A stretch of 64,000 bases of DNA from Methylomonas sp. MK1 (lineage in GTDB: Bacteria > Pseudomonadota > Gammaproteobacteria > Methylococcales > Methylomonadaceae). Where the stretch lies: contig NZ_AQOV01000002.1 in assembly GCF_000365425.1 (NCBI RefSeq), positions 992,001-1,056,000 on the forward strand, given 5' to 3'. The first letter of the stretch is position 1. Each line of letters starts with the position of its first letter. A model generated the notes under the pieces. It was given only the letters and a program-made list of their open reading frames with translations, had not been told where the DNA came from and made no database searches. The translations under genes were made by a program, and so were the position numbers. Positions 38,173-48,100 of this stretch are shown in pieces.

Positions 38173-38550
38173 ATGCCGTCATCATTAAAAAAACAACGCG
38201 GTTTAACCTTTCTGTCTATTGCCTTTATCTTGGCGCTAATTGGTTTCTTTACCCTATTGATTCTAAAAATTGCGCCGATTTACATCAATCACAGCCGGGT
38301 GGTAAACGCCTTGAAAGCCGTGGAAAATACCACCGATATAGTGACTAAAACCAAGTCTGATATAAAAAGTAGTTTGGAAAAACGCTTTGATATGAATTAT
38401 GTAGAGCACGTGACTAATGACAATATTAAAATTGTTGCGCAACCCGGTTATGTGCGGGTTGATATCGACTACGAACGCGTAGAGCCCATCATGGGTAATT
38501 TGAGTGTGTTGGTTGAATTCCACGAAGGATTCGAAGCTGGCAACAGGTGA
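38173..38550 (+). CDS. DUF4845 membrane protein
   Basis: A 125-residue protein starting M-P-S-S-L-K-K-Q-R-G, with a GGGGG-type binding site just upstream. The first 40 residues hold a basic start, R-G-L-T-F-L and one membrane helix, a pilin-like arrangement; the rest is a periplasmic domain. DUF4845 genes sit between lepB and rnc in many beta- and gammaproteobacteria, as here, but their job is unknown. Its stop overlaps the rnc start (GTGA). Confidence 0.9.
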   Translation: MPSSLKKQRGLTFLSIAFILALIGFFTLLILKIAPIYINHSRVVNALKAVENTTDIVTKTKSDIKSSLEKRFDMNYVEHVTNDNIKIVAQPGYVRVDIDYERVEPIMGNLSVLVEFHEGFEAGNR

Positions 38551-39230
38551 TTAAAAAACCGGAAATTCTTGCCGGCAAGTTGGGTTTAAGTTTTAACGAT
38601 CCCAGCTTATTTGCGATGGCTTTGACTCATCGCAGCATGGGTGCCAGAAACAACGAGCGTCTCGAATATTTGGGCGATTCCGTGCTGGGCTTCGTCATTG
38701 CCCAAAAATTATACGAACTGTTCCCTGAGGCCGGAGAGGGCGCCTTAAGCCGGCTACGAGCCAGTTTGGTCAACCAAAATTCGCTGGCGGAAGTGGCTCG
38801 ACAGCACAATATCGGTGATTATCTGATCCTCGGTTCCGGCGAATTGAAAAGCGGCGGATTTCGTAGAGACTCGATTCTGTCGGATGCATTGGAAGCCATC
38901 ATGGGGGCCTTACTGAAAGATCAAGGGGTTGAGGCCTGTCAACAGTGGATATTGCGATTATTCGATGACAAGCTGGCTGCGCTGAAAGTGGACGATTGGA
39001 CCAAAGACCCGAAAACCCGTTTACAGGAATTGATGCAAGCCAGCCGCAAACCCTTGCCGATTTACGAATTGGTCAGTATGTCCGGCGCGGATCACGCGCA
39101 AACCTTTGAAGTGAAATGCACTATCGCATTAACGCCGGAAACTCGTAACGGTGTCGGTATTTCCCGAAAAAAGGCCGAGCAGGCAGCTGCTGAAAATATG
39201 TTAAATTTTTTACAATCCAGGGATAAATGA
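38547..39230 (+). CDS. rnc: Ribonuclease III
   Basis: A 227-residue endonuclease, GTG start. The signature E-R-L-E-Y-L-G-D-S-V-L is at 37-47 and the double-stranded RNA-binding domain at about 155-225. It processes rRNA precursors and structured mRNAs. It shares four bases with era (ATGA). Confidence 0.97.
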   Translation: MIKKPEILAGKLGLSFNDPSLFAMALTHRSMGARNNERLEYLGDSVLGFVIAQKLYELFPEAGEGALSRLRASLVNQNSLAEVARQHNIGDYLILGSGELKSGGFRRDSILSDALEAIMGALLKDQGVEACQQWILRLFDDKLAALKVDDWTKDPKTRLQELMQASRKPLPIYELVSMSGADHAQTFEVKCTIALTPETRNGVGISRKKAEQAAAENMLNFLQSRDK

Positions 39231-40117
39231 ACTGCGGATATGTTGCGTTAATCGGTAGGCCCAATGTCGGCAAATCGACGTTGATGAATCACTTGCTGGG
39301 TCAGAAACTCAGTATCACCTCAAGAAAACCGCAAACCACCCGGCATCGAATTCTGGGTATCAAGACGACAGCCGCCGGGCAAGCCATTTTTATGGATACG
39401 CCGGGCATGCACAGCGACGAAAAAAAGGTATTAAACCGTTATCTGAATAAGACTGCGGATAGCACCTTGCTGGGAGTCGATGTGGTGATTTGGCTGCTGG
39501 ACGGCTTGTATTGGCACGAGTACGACGAAAAAATTTTCCAGAAACTCGAGCGAGCCGGACTGCCGGTTATCTTGGCAATCAACAAGGTCGATAAAATCAA
39601 GGATAAGGATGCGGTGCTGAAGTTTTTCGCCGAGGCCCAGCAAAAATATCCGTTTCAGCATATCGTGCCGGTTTCAGCACTGAAAAATACCAATCTTGAG
39701 CTACTGGAACAGCACATTATGGCCTTGTTGCCCGTGGCCGAGCCGATTTACCCGGAAGATCAAATCACCGACAGGCCGGAGCGCTTTTTTGCCGCCGAAA
39801 TTATTCGCGAAAAACTGACCCGCCGTTTGGGTGACGAATTACCTTACGCGCTGACCGTGGAAATTGAACGTTACGAGGAGTTTCCGGAGCTTTGCAAAAT
39901 ATACGCAGCGATTTTGGTAGAGCGGGATAGCCAAAAAAGCATCGTCATTGGGAAGCAAGGCGAAATGCTGAAAAAAGTCGGTAGCGAGGCGAGGGTTGAT
40001 ATCGAAAAATTGATCGGCCAAAAAGTCTACCTGGAACTGTGGGTTAAAGTGAAAAAGGGCTGGTCGGATAACGAGCGTGCCTTACAGAGTCTAGGTTTCA
40101 GCGATTTTGGTAATTAA
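39227..40117 (+). CDS. era: GTPase Era
   Basis: A 296-residue GTPase with P-loop G-R-P-N-V-G-K-S-T at 10-18, T-T-R-H-R switch, D-T-P-G-M-H and N-K-V-D, then a KH RNA-binding domain (I-V-I-G-K-Q-G-E-M-L-K). It binds the 3' end of 16S rRNA in 30S assembly. One-base overlap with recO. Confidence 0.97.
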   Translation: MNCGYVALIGRPNVGKSTLMNHLLGQKLSITSRKPQTTRHRILGIKTTAAGQAIFMDTPGMHSDEKKVLNRYLNKTADSTLLGVDVVIWLLDGLYWHEYDEKIFQKLERAGLPVILAINKVDKIKDKDAVLKFFAEAQQKYPFQHIVPVSALKNTNLELLEQHIMALLPVAEPIYPEDQITDRPERFFAAEIIREKLTRRLGDELPYALTVEIERYEEFPELCKIYAAILVERDSQKSIVIGKQGEMLKKVGSEARVDIEKLIGQKVYLELWVKVKKGWSDNERALQSLGFSDFGN

Positions 40118-40818
40118 TGAATGGTTCGGCGGTTTATTTACAGCCAGCGTTTGTGCTCCAGCATCGGCCATACCGGGAAACCAGCGTATTGTTAGATGTC
40201 TTCACTCGGGATTTTGGCGTGATGTCCATGCTCGCCAAGGGTGTGCGTAAGGAAAAGTCGAAAATAGCCGGCTTGTTATTGCCTTTCAGTGCCTTGCGGC
40301 TGTCTTTTGTCGATAAAAACGAATTAAAAATTCTTTCTCAAGTTGAATATGTCGATTGCTACCCTTTAGAGCGCTTGGCGTTATATTGCGGATTTTATGT
40401 GAACGAGCTGGTGCAGATATTTGTGCACAAATACGATCCTCAACCCGAGATATTCAGTTGCTACGAGCGTTGCCTGAGTGATTTATTGCTTGGTGAGCGT
40501 ATCGAGCAGACTCTGCGTTATTTTGAACTGGATTTATTGCAAGAGGCTGGCTATGCCGTTGCGATGGACTCCGAAGCTAACGGTAATCCAATAATGACAG
40601 GGCAACGCTATAATTTTTTAGCGGATTTCGGCATGGTCGCGGATAACGAAGGCTTGATCGGTGGTGAAACCTTGTCAATATTGGCCGCAAGGGCTTCGCT
40701 GGAGGGCCGGGCTTTGTTTGAAGCCAAACTACTCTTTAGAAAAATGCTGGATGGGCATTTGCAAGGCAGACAGCTGAAAAGCCGGGATGTACTGGCAAAA
40801 ATCATTAAGTATTTGTAG
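40117..40818 (+). CDS. recO: DNA repair protein RecO
   Basis: A 233-residue protein with the RecO OB-fold start ([21 protein letters not shown]) and helical C-terminal domain. It loads RecA with RecR at gaps. The zinc cysteines of some RecO proteins are not evident. Confidence 0.93.
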   Translation: MNGSAVYLQPAFVLQHRPYRETSVLLDVFTRDFGVMSMLAKGVRKEKSKIAGLLLPFSALRLSFVDKNELKILSQVEYVDCYPLERLALYCGFYVNELVQIFVHKYDPQPEIFSCYERCLSDLLLGERIEQTLRYFELDLLQEAGYAVAMDSEANGNPIMTGQRYNFLADFGMVADNEGLIGGETLSILAARASLEGRALFEAKLLFRKMLDGHLQGRQLKSRDVLAKIIKYL

Positions 40819-40891
40819 GCAAAAGACGAAACTCAGGACGGGTTTACCGTCTTTCATCCATCTTACTCATCCGCTTGCGGACTTATATTCA

Positions 40892-41635
40892 ATGGAAAAG
40901 CAAATCATCTTATTAGGCGTCAACATCGACCATGTTGCGACCTTGCGCCAGGCTAGAGGTACCCGTTATCCCGAGCCGGTGCAGGCTGCGCTGATCGCCG
41001 AGCAAGCCGGTGCTGACGGCATTACCGCGCATTTGCGCGAAGACAGGCGGCATATTCAGGATAGAGATATTTATTTGTTAAAGGATATGTTGCACACCCG
41101 GTTGAATCTGGAAATGGCCGTGACCGATGCTATGTTGGCATTTGCGGTTAAGGTTGAACCGCAAGCTTGTTGTTTGGTACCGGAGCGCCGAGAGGAGTTA
41201 ACGACCGAGGGTGGTCTGGATGTGGCGGGTGCCGGGGATAGGATGCGTTCTGCCTGCCAACAATTGGCGGATGCGAATATAGAAGTCTCCTTGTTTATCG
41301 ATCCGGATTGTCGGCAAATCGACGCGGCTGTTGAGGCTGGCGCGCCGGTGGTGGAATTACATACCGGCCGTTATGCCGACGCTGCAAGCAAACTAGAGCG
41401 AGAGCAAGAGTTGCAACGAATCCGCACGGCTGCGGCTTATGCGCACCAAGCAGGATTGCAAGTCAATGCCGGTCACGGCTTGAATATCGCCAATGTAGAA
41501 GCTATTTGCCGAATCGAGCAGATTGTCGAGCTAAATATTGGTCATTCCTTGATTGCGCAAGCTTTGTTTTCCGGCTTGGATAGCGCGGTTAGGGATATGA
41601 AGCGCGTCATGCGGGAGTCGCGTTTACTCGGTTGA
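40892..41635 (+). CDS. pdxJ: Pyridoxine 5'-phosphate synthase
   Basis: A 247-residue protein from M-E-K-Q-I-I; the frame extends 35 codons left into recO but that part is not PdxJ-like. Motifs: [38 protein letters not shown]. It condenses aminoacetone phosphate and deoxyxylulose phosphate in vitamin B6 synthesis. acpS, the common next gene, is replaced by a PP2C gene. Confidence 0.96.
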   Translation: MEKQIILLGVNIDHVATLRQARGTRYPEPVQAALIAEQAGADGITAHLREDRRHIQDRDIYLLKDMLHTRLNLEMAVTDAMLAFAVKVEPQACCLVPERREELTTEGGLDVAGAGDRMRSACQQLADANIEVSLFIDPDCRQIDAAVEAGAPVVELHTGRYADAASKLEREQELQRIRTAAAYAHQAGLQVNAGHGLNIANVEAICRIEQIVELNIGHSLIAQALFSGLDSAVRDMKRVMRESRLLG

Positions 41636-41639
41636 TTTA

Positions 41640-42383
41640 ATGCAGAAAGAACTCGAATTTTATCAATTAACCTCGATAGGCAATCGCGAGGTCAATCAGG
41701 ATTGCATGGCGCACCGGGTGTGCGCTGATTACGCACTATTTGTCGTCGCTGACGGATTAGGTGGGCATTACTCCGGCGAAAAAGCTTCACAATTTTTTTG
41801 CCGTAGCTTGATTACCCTAGCGGAAAAATATCATGCTCATATAGCCTCAGTGAAGGCAGAGACGGTGATGGCTGCTTGGGTCGCAGAAGCTGTCAGGAAT
41901 ATGAGTGAACTATTTGCCGACGATCCGTTTGCAAGCGATGCCCACACCACCTGCGCAATTCTGTATTTGGACCAGGAACGAGCGATAGTGGCGCATTGCG
42001 GAGACTCGCGAGTCTATCGTATCAATTCCGAGCAAGTACAATGGCGCACAAAAGATCATTCTGTGCCCCAACAACTGTTTAACGAGGGCAAAATAAGCGA
42101 ATGGGAAATGGGGGTTCATCCCGATCAGCATAAGCTGACGCGAAGTATAAATGTGTTGAGTGCGCCTGCGGTCGATATTGCCAGTTTTCCACCTATGAAA
42201 AGCGGCGAAACCTTTCTGCTCTGTAGCGACGGTTTCTGGGAGTTTGTAAAGGAGCAGGAGTTGTTGGCGCTATCGCAAGAGGGTAGCGGAAAGCCGGAGT
42301 TGCAGAAGATGGCAAAGATGGCCGTGTTACGCGCCCAAGGTAAAAGCGATAATGTTACCGTGCAGTGGATAAGGCGGCGTTAG
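41640..42383 (+). CDS. PP2C-family serine/threonine phosphatase
   Basis: A 247-residue soluble protein with the bacterial PP2C metal-site motifs G-N-R-E-V-N-Q-D, V-A-D-G-L-G-G-H, H-C-G-D-S-R-V-Y-R, C-S-D-G-F-W-E-F and G-K-S-D-N-V-T. It needs two Mn2+ or Mg2+. It follows pdxJ by four bases, with no protein kinase gene nearby. Substrate unknown. Confidence 0.93.
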   Translation: MQKELEFYQLTSIGNREVNQDCMAHRVCADYALFVVADGLGGHYSGEKASQFFCRSLITLAEKYHAHIASVKAETVMAAWVAEAVRNMSELFADDPFASDAHTTCAILYLDQERAIVAHCGDSRVYRINSEQVQWRTKDHSVPQQLFNEGKISEWEMGVHPDQHKLTRSINVLSAPAVDIASFPPMKSGETFLLCSDGFWEFVKEQELLALSQEGSGKPELQKMAKMAVLRAQGKSDNVTVQWIRRR

Positions 42384-42401
42384 CTGTTTAGTAGGAGGGC
42401 A

Positions 42402-42423
42402 GGGGCTGAACCAACGCAGCCCC
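42402..42423. terminator. Hairpin between convergent genes
   Basis: A perfect 7-bp GC-rich stem (42402-42408 and 42417-42423) with an 8-base loop between the PP2C and sigma-54-activator stops. It lacks a clear T-tract; likely a shared terminator or end-protecting stem. Confidence 0.45.
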
Positions 42424-42437
42424 GGTAAACCAATAGC

Positions 42438-43391
42438 TTAGTGTGTTGCCAAGCCGTGTTTTTGGATTCGGTAAAGCAAGGTGTCTCTGGAAATACCCAA
42501 TAAGCGTGCCGATTTGCTGCGATTGCCCTTGGTTCTGTTCAAAGCTTGCAGAATCATATCTGCTTCCAGTGCATCAAGTTGTAACCCCAACTCCGGCAAA
42601 GTAAAGTCTGAGCTGACTGTTATTGCGCTACGGTTGAACTCGTGGGGCAGATTTTCCGGCTCGATTACTTTGCCCGCCAACAGAATGCTTAGTCTTTCGC
42701 AAAGATTGCGCAATTCACGAACATTGCCCGGCCATTTGTAGCTGCGCAGCGTTTTGATGGCTTGTCTGCTGAACGTAGGCGGTTCCAGGGAATGTGTGGC
42801 TGAAAAGTGCGTGAAAAAGTGTTTAGCCAGTATTTCGATATCTTCGGTGCGCTGATGCAATGCAGGCAATTCCAGAGGCACTACATTTAAGCGGAAATAC
42901 AAGTCCTGACGAAACTGACCGTTTTCTATCAACTTGGTGAGGTCGGCATTGGAAGCCGCAATCACGCGCACATTCACCATATACGGCTTGGTGCCGCCAA
43001 CGGGCAAGCATTCTCCCGACTCCAGAAAGCGCAAAAGTTTTGCCTGGATTCCCAAGGGTAAAGAATTGATTTCGTCCAGAAACAAAGTGCCGCCATCGGC
43101 TGCCTGAAACAGTCCTTGCTTGTCCGATACCGCCCCGGTAAAAGCGCCTTTCTTATGGCCGAATATTTCTGATTCAACCAGACCTTCAGGGAGTGCCGCG
43201 CAATTTAAGGCAATGAAAGGTTTATTTGCGCGCGGGCTATCCTTTTGAATGGCCGTTGCCAGTACTTCTTTTCCCGTGCCGGTTTCGCCTTTGATCAACA
43301 CGGTAACGTCGGTCGCCGCAACGATGCGAGCGCTGCGAATCAATGCTTCGATTGCGGGAGATTGTCCAATAATAGGATCGAAGTTATCCAC
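42438..43391 (-). CDS. Sigma-54-dependent activator without receiver domain
   Basis: A 317-residue protein: AAA+ domain from the first residues (Walker A G-E-T-G-T-G-K-E, the sigma-54 contact loop G-A-F-T-G-A, Walker B G-G-T-L-F-L-D-E, arginine-finger region F-R-Q-D-L-Y-F-R-L-N), then a Fis-type helix-turn-helix at the C-terminus (G-N-R-S-K-S-A-R-L-L-G-I-S-R). There is no receiver or ligand domain, as in PspF. I choose the GTG at 43389-43391, which has a GAGAGG binding site seven bases ahead, over a TTG at 43406 that overlaps the upstream stop. Confidence 0.9.
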   Translation of the reverse strand: MDNFDPIIGQSPAIEALIRSARIVAATDVTVLIKGETGTGKEVLATAIQKDSPRANKPFIALNCAALPEGLVESEIFGHKKGAFTGAVSDKQGLFQAADGGTLFLDEINSLPLGIQAKLLRFLESGECLPVGGTKPYMVNVRVIAASNADLTKLIENGQFRQDLYFRLNVVPLELPALHQRTEDIEILAKHFFTHFSATHSLEPPTFSRQAIKTLRSYKWPGNVRELRNLCERLSILLAGKVIEPENLPHEFNRSAITVSSDFTLPELGLQLDALEADMILQALNRTKGNRSKSARLLGISRDTLLYRIQKHGLATH

Positions 43392-43402
43392 TGTAAAACC
43401 TC

Positions 43403-44128
43403 TCAAAACGTCATGATGTGTTCAACGCGCATCGGATAGAGCCATGGGAAGGCCGCCAATAACGCAAAGATAATAAACAAGGCTGCAACCGCGTGTTTAA
43501 AGTGCCGGATTTTTGAAAGCCTCGCCAGTAATGAGGTCATTATACCGACACCCATCACGGCAGGTAAAGTGCCCAATCCAAATGCCAACATCGTGAGCGC
43601 GCTGTGGGTAATGCTCCCCGTGGTAACTGCTAGTGCCAATGCCGTATAAATGAGGCCGCACGGTAGCCAGCCCCACACCATACCAAACAACAAAGCTTGG
43701 GTGCGATTTTGTACCGGAATCAAGCGGCGGCCGAATGGTTCGATCAGCTTCCAGAAGCGTGCGCCCATTTTTTCTATGTAGGCAAAGTAAGGAAACCAGC
43801 CGCCGAGGTAAAGTCCGGCGCCTGCCATCACCACGGCCGAGAGCAGTTGCAAAAACCTGTGCGCCTGACCTTGAGCAAAAGGTAAAGTCAAGAAGGCCTC
43901 CAGGACGCCAACCAAGGCGCCGGCCATCGCGTAGCTGAGAACCCGGCCGATGTTGTAATTCAGTACGATGCCGAACAGACGGCGTTTATCGTTGCGAAGT
44001 TCGGGTTTCAGGCTGTAAGTTAGGGTGCCGATAATGGAGCCGCACATGCCTATGCAATGCAGGCTGCTGAATAAACCCATTACAAACGCGGCAAGATAGG
44101 AAGCATTAAAGTCGAGGTAAAGATGCAT
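43403..44128 (-). CDS. SafE/DsbD_2-type six-helix membrane protein
   Basis: A 241-residue membrane protein with about six helices. The first helix ends in the family signature S-S-L-H-C-I-G-M-C-G, and W-G-W-L-P-C-G-L-I-Y is the second conserved proline-cysteine motif. Relatives (UreH/CcdA-like, often annotated sulfite exporter TauE/SafE) are linked to metal handling and cytochrome oxidase assembly; the CxxxC motif could bind copper or carry reductant. Start at ATG 44126-44128, with a TTG two codons earlier. Next to a sigma-54 activator. Confidence 0.82.
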   Translation of the reverse strand: MHLYLDFNASYLAAFVMGLFSSLHCIGMCGSIIGTLTYSLKPELRNDKRRLFGIVLNYNIGRVLSYAMAGALVGVLEAFLTLPFAQGQAHRFLQLLSAVVMAGAGLYLGGWFPYFAYIEKMGARFWKLIEPFGRRLIPVQNRTQALLFGMVWGWLPCGLIYTALALAVTTGSITHSALTMLAFGLGTLPAVMGVGIMTSLLARLSKIRHFKHAVAALFIIFALLAAFPWLYPMRVEHIMTF

Positions 44129-44217
44129 AAACAAAAAGCCGGGGTAATAAGGTATCGAGTGAATTAGCGAGGATTATAGACGCTTTCCGACACGGTAACG
44201 ACGCGCAGATATTTAAA

Positions 44218-45141
44218 CTAACTGCCGTTGGACAAGTTATTCGCACAGATGCGATTCCGCCCTTGATGCTTGGCCTGATACAACGCGTCGTCCGCCGCTT
44301 TCAGTAAACTGGCAACGTCGTCGAACGTGTGGGCCTGCAAGGTCGCAACGCCGATGGATATGGTCACGAAATTGTTGGGGTTGCTCTGTGTGTGCCGTAT
44401 TTTCAGATTCTCTATGGCTTCGCGGTACTGCTCGGCACGCATCAGGGCACCTATACTGTCGGTGTTGGGAAGCAGGATGGCGAACTCTTCACCGCCCAAT
44501 CTTGCTACCAAGTCTTCGGGTCTGTGGGTAATTGTTTGTAAGGCGCGCGCCACCCGTTTCAGGCACTCGTCGCCCATAGGGTGACCAAAGTAGTCGTTAA
44601 ATTGTTTGAAATTGTCAATATCGGCAATTAACAAGGAGAGCGGCATGCCGGTGCGTTTGGATTGATTCCATTGGCGTTCCAGCGCGGCGTCAAACGCTCT
44701 GCGGTTGGGTATCTCCGTCAGTCCGTCCAGCGACGCCAGCTTTTCCAACAAATCGGATTTGGTTTTTAGCTGAATTTGAGTGCGTACTCTTGCTAAAACA
44801 ATCGATGGCGAAAACGGTTTGGTGATGTAGTCGCTACCGCCGATTCGAAAGCCGTGCACCTCATCTTCTTCCGAATGTTTGGCGGTCAGAAAAATAATCG
44901 GAATATTGCGGGTTTTATCCGATGACTTGAGCTGATGGCATATTTCATAACCATCCATGTCGTCCAGCATGATGTCCAGTAGGATCAGGTCAGGAAGTTG
45001 GCTGGTAGCGATATGTAAAGCCAGTTCGCTGTGCACGGCTACTTTTACCGTGTAATGGGGTTCGAGAATATTCTTGATAAGATCCAGATTTTCCGGGCTA
45101 TCATCCACGGCCAGAATGGTATGCGTGTTTCTACTTTCCAT
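44218..45141 (-). CDS. Response regulator with GGDEF domain (PleD-like)
   Basis: A 307-residue protein from M-E-S-R-N-T-H, chosen for its AGGA binding site; an upstream in-frame extension lies inside the kinase gene. The receiver has V-D-D-S, the phospho-aspartate in L-I-L-L-D-I-M-L-D-D-M-D-G and T-K-P-F. The cyclase domain has R-L-G-G-E-E-F; an RxxD site (R-P-E-D) lies just upstream. It makes c-di-GMP when phosphorylated. It is four bases after the hybrid kinase gene, its likely phosphodonor. Confidence 0.93.
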   Translation of the reverse strand: MESRNTHTILAVDDSPENLDLIKNILEPHYTVKVAVHSELALHIATSQLPDLILLDIMLDDMDGYEICHQLKSSDKTRNIPIIFLTAKHSEEDEVHGFRIGGSDYITKPFSPSIVLARVRTQIQLKTKSDLLEKLASLDGLTEIPNRRAFDAALERQWNQSKRTGMPLSLLIADIDNFKQFNDYFGHPMGDECLKRVARALQTITHRPEDLVARLGGEEFAILLPNTDSIGALMRAEQYREAIENLKIRHTQSNPNNFVTISIGVATLQAHTFDDVASLLKAADDALYQAKHQGRNRICANNLSNGS

Positions 45142-45145
45142 TTTC

Positions 45146-48100
45146 CTATATCCGATGTTCCAGTATGTGGTTGAGAGCTTGCGCAGCATCTACAAACTGG
45201 TAATTGGCAATTTGTTTTTTGATGGGCAATAAGATTTGCAGCAGAGCTTTATCGTCGATATGGCGCATAATCCGTTCAAGTTGCTGGTCCGAGTCGGAAT
45301 CGAAGGTTTGTAGTTTATCAATCAATATGGCCAGCTGCTGCCGAGTTTCCAGCGTGGAGTAGCGCGGTTCACCGTCGCCGTGGCTCTCGCTGTTGGCCAA
45401 ATTACTGTTGATACTACTGATAACCTTGGTCATCTCCAGTGTTGTGGCGACAATATTACTGTCGATATGTGGCACATCGGCAATATTGGCACGGAAATCG
45501 ATTAGCGATTCTTCCAGCCGCACTAAGTGGCTTTGCAATTGTAGCGCGCCGAGCGAGCCGACCAAACCCTTCAAAGTATGGACTAATTGATAGGCCTTGT
45601 CGTACTGGTTGTGTGTGAAGGCTTGGTCGATTTCGTTCATGGTATCCGCATGATTTTCAGCAAATTTTAGTAAAACTTTTCGATAAACGGTCAGGTTGCC
45701 GGCCGTATGTTGTAAGCCGGCGGAGGTGTCTATGCCATACAGATAAGGAAGCGGATTGCTTGACATCTGTTCGCTGTTCGGATCGGTCTGGGGCATTCCG
45801 TCAGCTCGCGGTTTAATCCATTTCGCCAGCGTGGCGTAAAGCGTTTCCGGTAATATCGGTTTGCTGATGAAATCGTCCATATCGGCTTGAAAGCATCTGT
45901 TGCGATCATTGCTCATCGCGTTGGCGGTCATCGCTATGACCGGCAAGGTTTGGCAGCCGGGTATTGCTCGTATATGTTTGGTGGTTTGATAGCCGTCCAT
46001 CACCGGCATTTGCACATCCATTAACACGCAGTCGTAAGTGGTTTGTTGCAGTTTTCCCAAGGCGATTTCGCCGTTTTCGGCCACGTCGACTTGCAAATGT
46101 GCTTGTTCCAGCAGCTCAATCGCCACAATTCGATTCACTTCGTTGTCTTCAACCAGCAATACTCGTGCGCCGCTGATATGCTGCAATTTCCCGCTATCGA
46201 GGGGGAGCTTTTGTTGGTATTGCGCGTTGCGTATCGAAGCAAGGCTGGTGATGCCGAGTTTGACGCTGAAGGTAAATGTCGATCCAAGGTTTTCTTGGCT
46301 GGAGACGCTTATCGTTCCGCCCATTTGTTCGACCAATTGTTTGGAAATGATCAGCCCCAAGCCCGTGCCGCCGTAATGACGCGTGACACTACTATCGCCT
46401 TGGCTGAACGCCTGGAATAGCTTGGCCTGTTTTTCTGCATTCATGCCGATGCCGGTGTCGCTGATACTAAACTGCAAACAAGTCTGTTGCGCGGAGCGTC
46501 TAAGCTCGGTGAGCGTGACTCTTACCTCGCCATGCTCAGTAAATTTGATCGCGTTCCCGATCAAATTGATAAAAATTTGCCTTAGCCGTTGTGGGTCGCC
46601 GATCACCGGGAGAAAAGTCAGACTCTTAGGTGGGCGAATCAAGGCTATGCCTTTGCTGGCGCAGAGTTCGGACATCGTGGAGAACACCTTATCCAGCATT
46701 TCTTCTAATAGAAAAGGTACGGATTCCAGTTGCATTTTTCCGGCTTCCATTTTGGAAAAGTCCAAAATATCGTCAATGATGGTCATCAACGAGCGCGAGG
46801 CGGTTTCCACTCTTTCCAGGTAGTCGCGCTGTTTGGCGGAGATATTGCTGTTCAGACATAATTCAACCAGGCCGATAATCGCATTCATCGGGGTGCGGAT
46901 TTCGTGGCTCATATTGGCGAGAAATTCGGATTTTACCCGTGTTGCCTGTTCCGCCTGCTGCTTGGCTTCCAACAGCCGTTGCTCGGTTTGCAGGCGGTCG
47001 GTGATGTCTTGCATGGTGCCTTGAATGCCAGTGGGTTTGTCATTAACGTCGCGAATAACTTGTCCGCGTTGGTGGACATGACGAATTTGGTCGTTACCGA
47101 GCACTATCCGATGTCTGAAATCGAGACGGCCGCTATTGATCGCGTTTTGCATCGACGTTTTGAAAAAGCTTTGGTCGTCCGGGTGAACCAGCGTGCTTAA
47201 AATGCTGGAGAAGTTGGGGGTAAAAACAGCTTTACTGGTTGCGGTGATCCGATACATTTCGTCCGACCAGCTAAAGTGATTGTCCGGCAAATGCCAATGC
47301 CAATCGCCGATATGGGAAATGCTTTGCGCATCCAGTAAGCGTTGTTTTTGGTCTTGCAACGCATTGAGGGCGCGGCTGCGTTCCAGCTCGGCGGTAATTT
47401 GCAACGCGAATAATTTCAGGGTGTCTGTGGCAAAATTAGTATCGGGAATGGGCCGACAGTAGGATACCGAGATAAATCCGAAACTATTTTGTTGTTTGTC
47501 GTGCAATGGAATGCCTAGATAACCTTGGATTTGTTGGTGTCGCAGCCAATCGGCGTCGGGGAATCGTTCCGCTACATTATGTTCGACGCAACAAATAGCC
47601 CCGGCGGCAACCTCGCGGCAAGGTGAGTTATCTAGGCTGAATTCGCGATTACCGACAATTTTGCCTTTTGCGCAAAGCGATAGGCTGCGGGCACGTCCAT
47701 CGCCCGTTGTCTCGGCAATTAATGCAAAGTCGGCTCCCAGGGTTTCCACGGTCAATAGCGTCAGATTATCCAGTAGGGATGTCGCATTTTGCGGCAGATT
47801 GCTGGATACGATATTCCTAATCACGCTGGTTTGCTGGCGCTGTTGAGTAATGTCGGTAACCAGGCCCTGATAATCGATAATCTTGCCTTGCTCGTTGCGC
47901 ACCACCATCTTGCGGTCTTGCACCCATTTTATGCCGCCGTTTTGGGCGACGATGCGATAGGGTTGATGCGCTATTTCGGAACAGTCCGGATCGTTGCGGC
48001 AGGTGGCGATTTCGCGAAGGAAAACCCCAACATCATCGGCATGGATCAGGTTGAGATAAAACAGATTGCCGGTAATCAATTGTTCGACGCTGTAGCCGAA

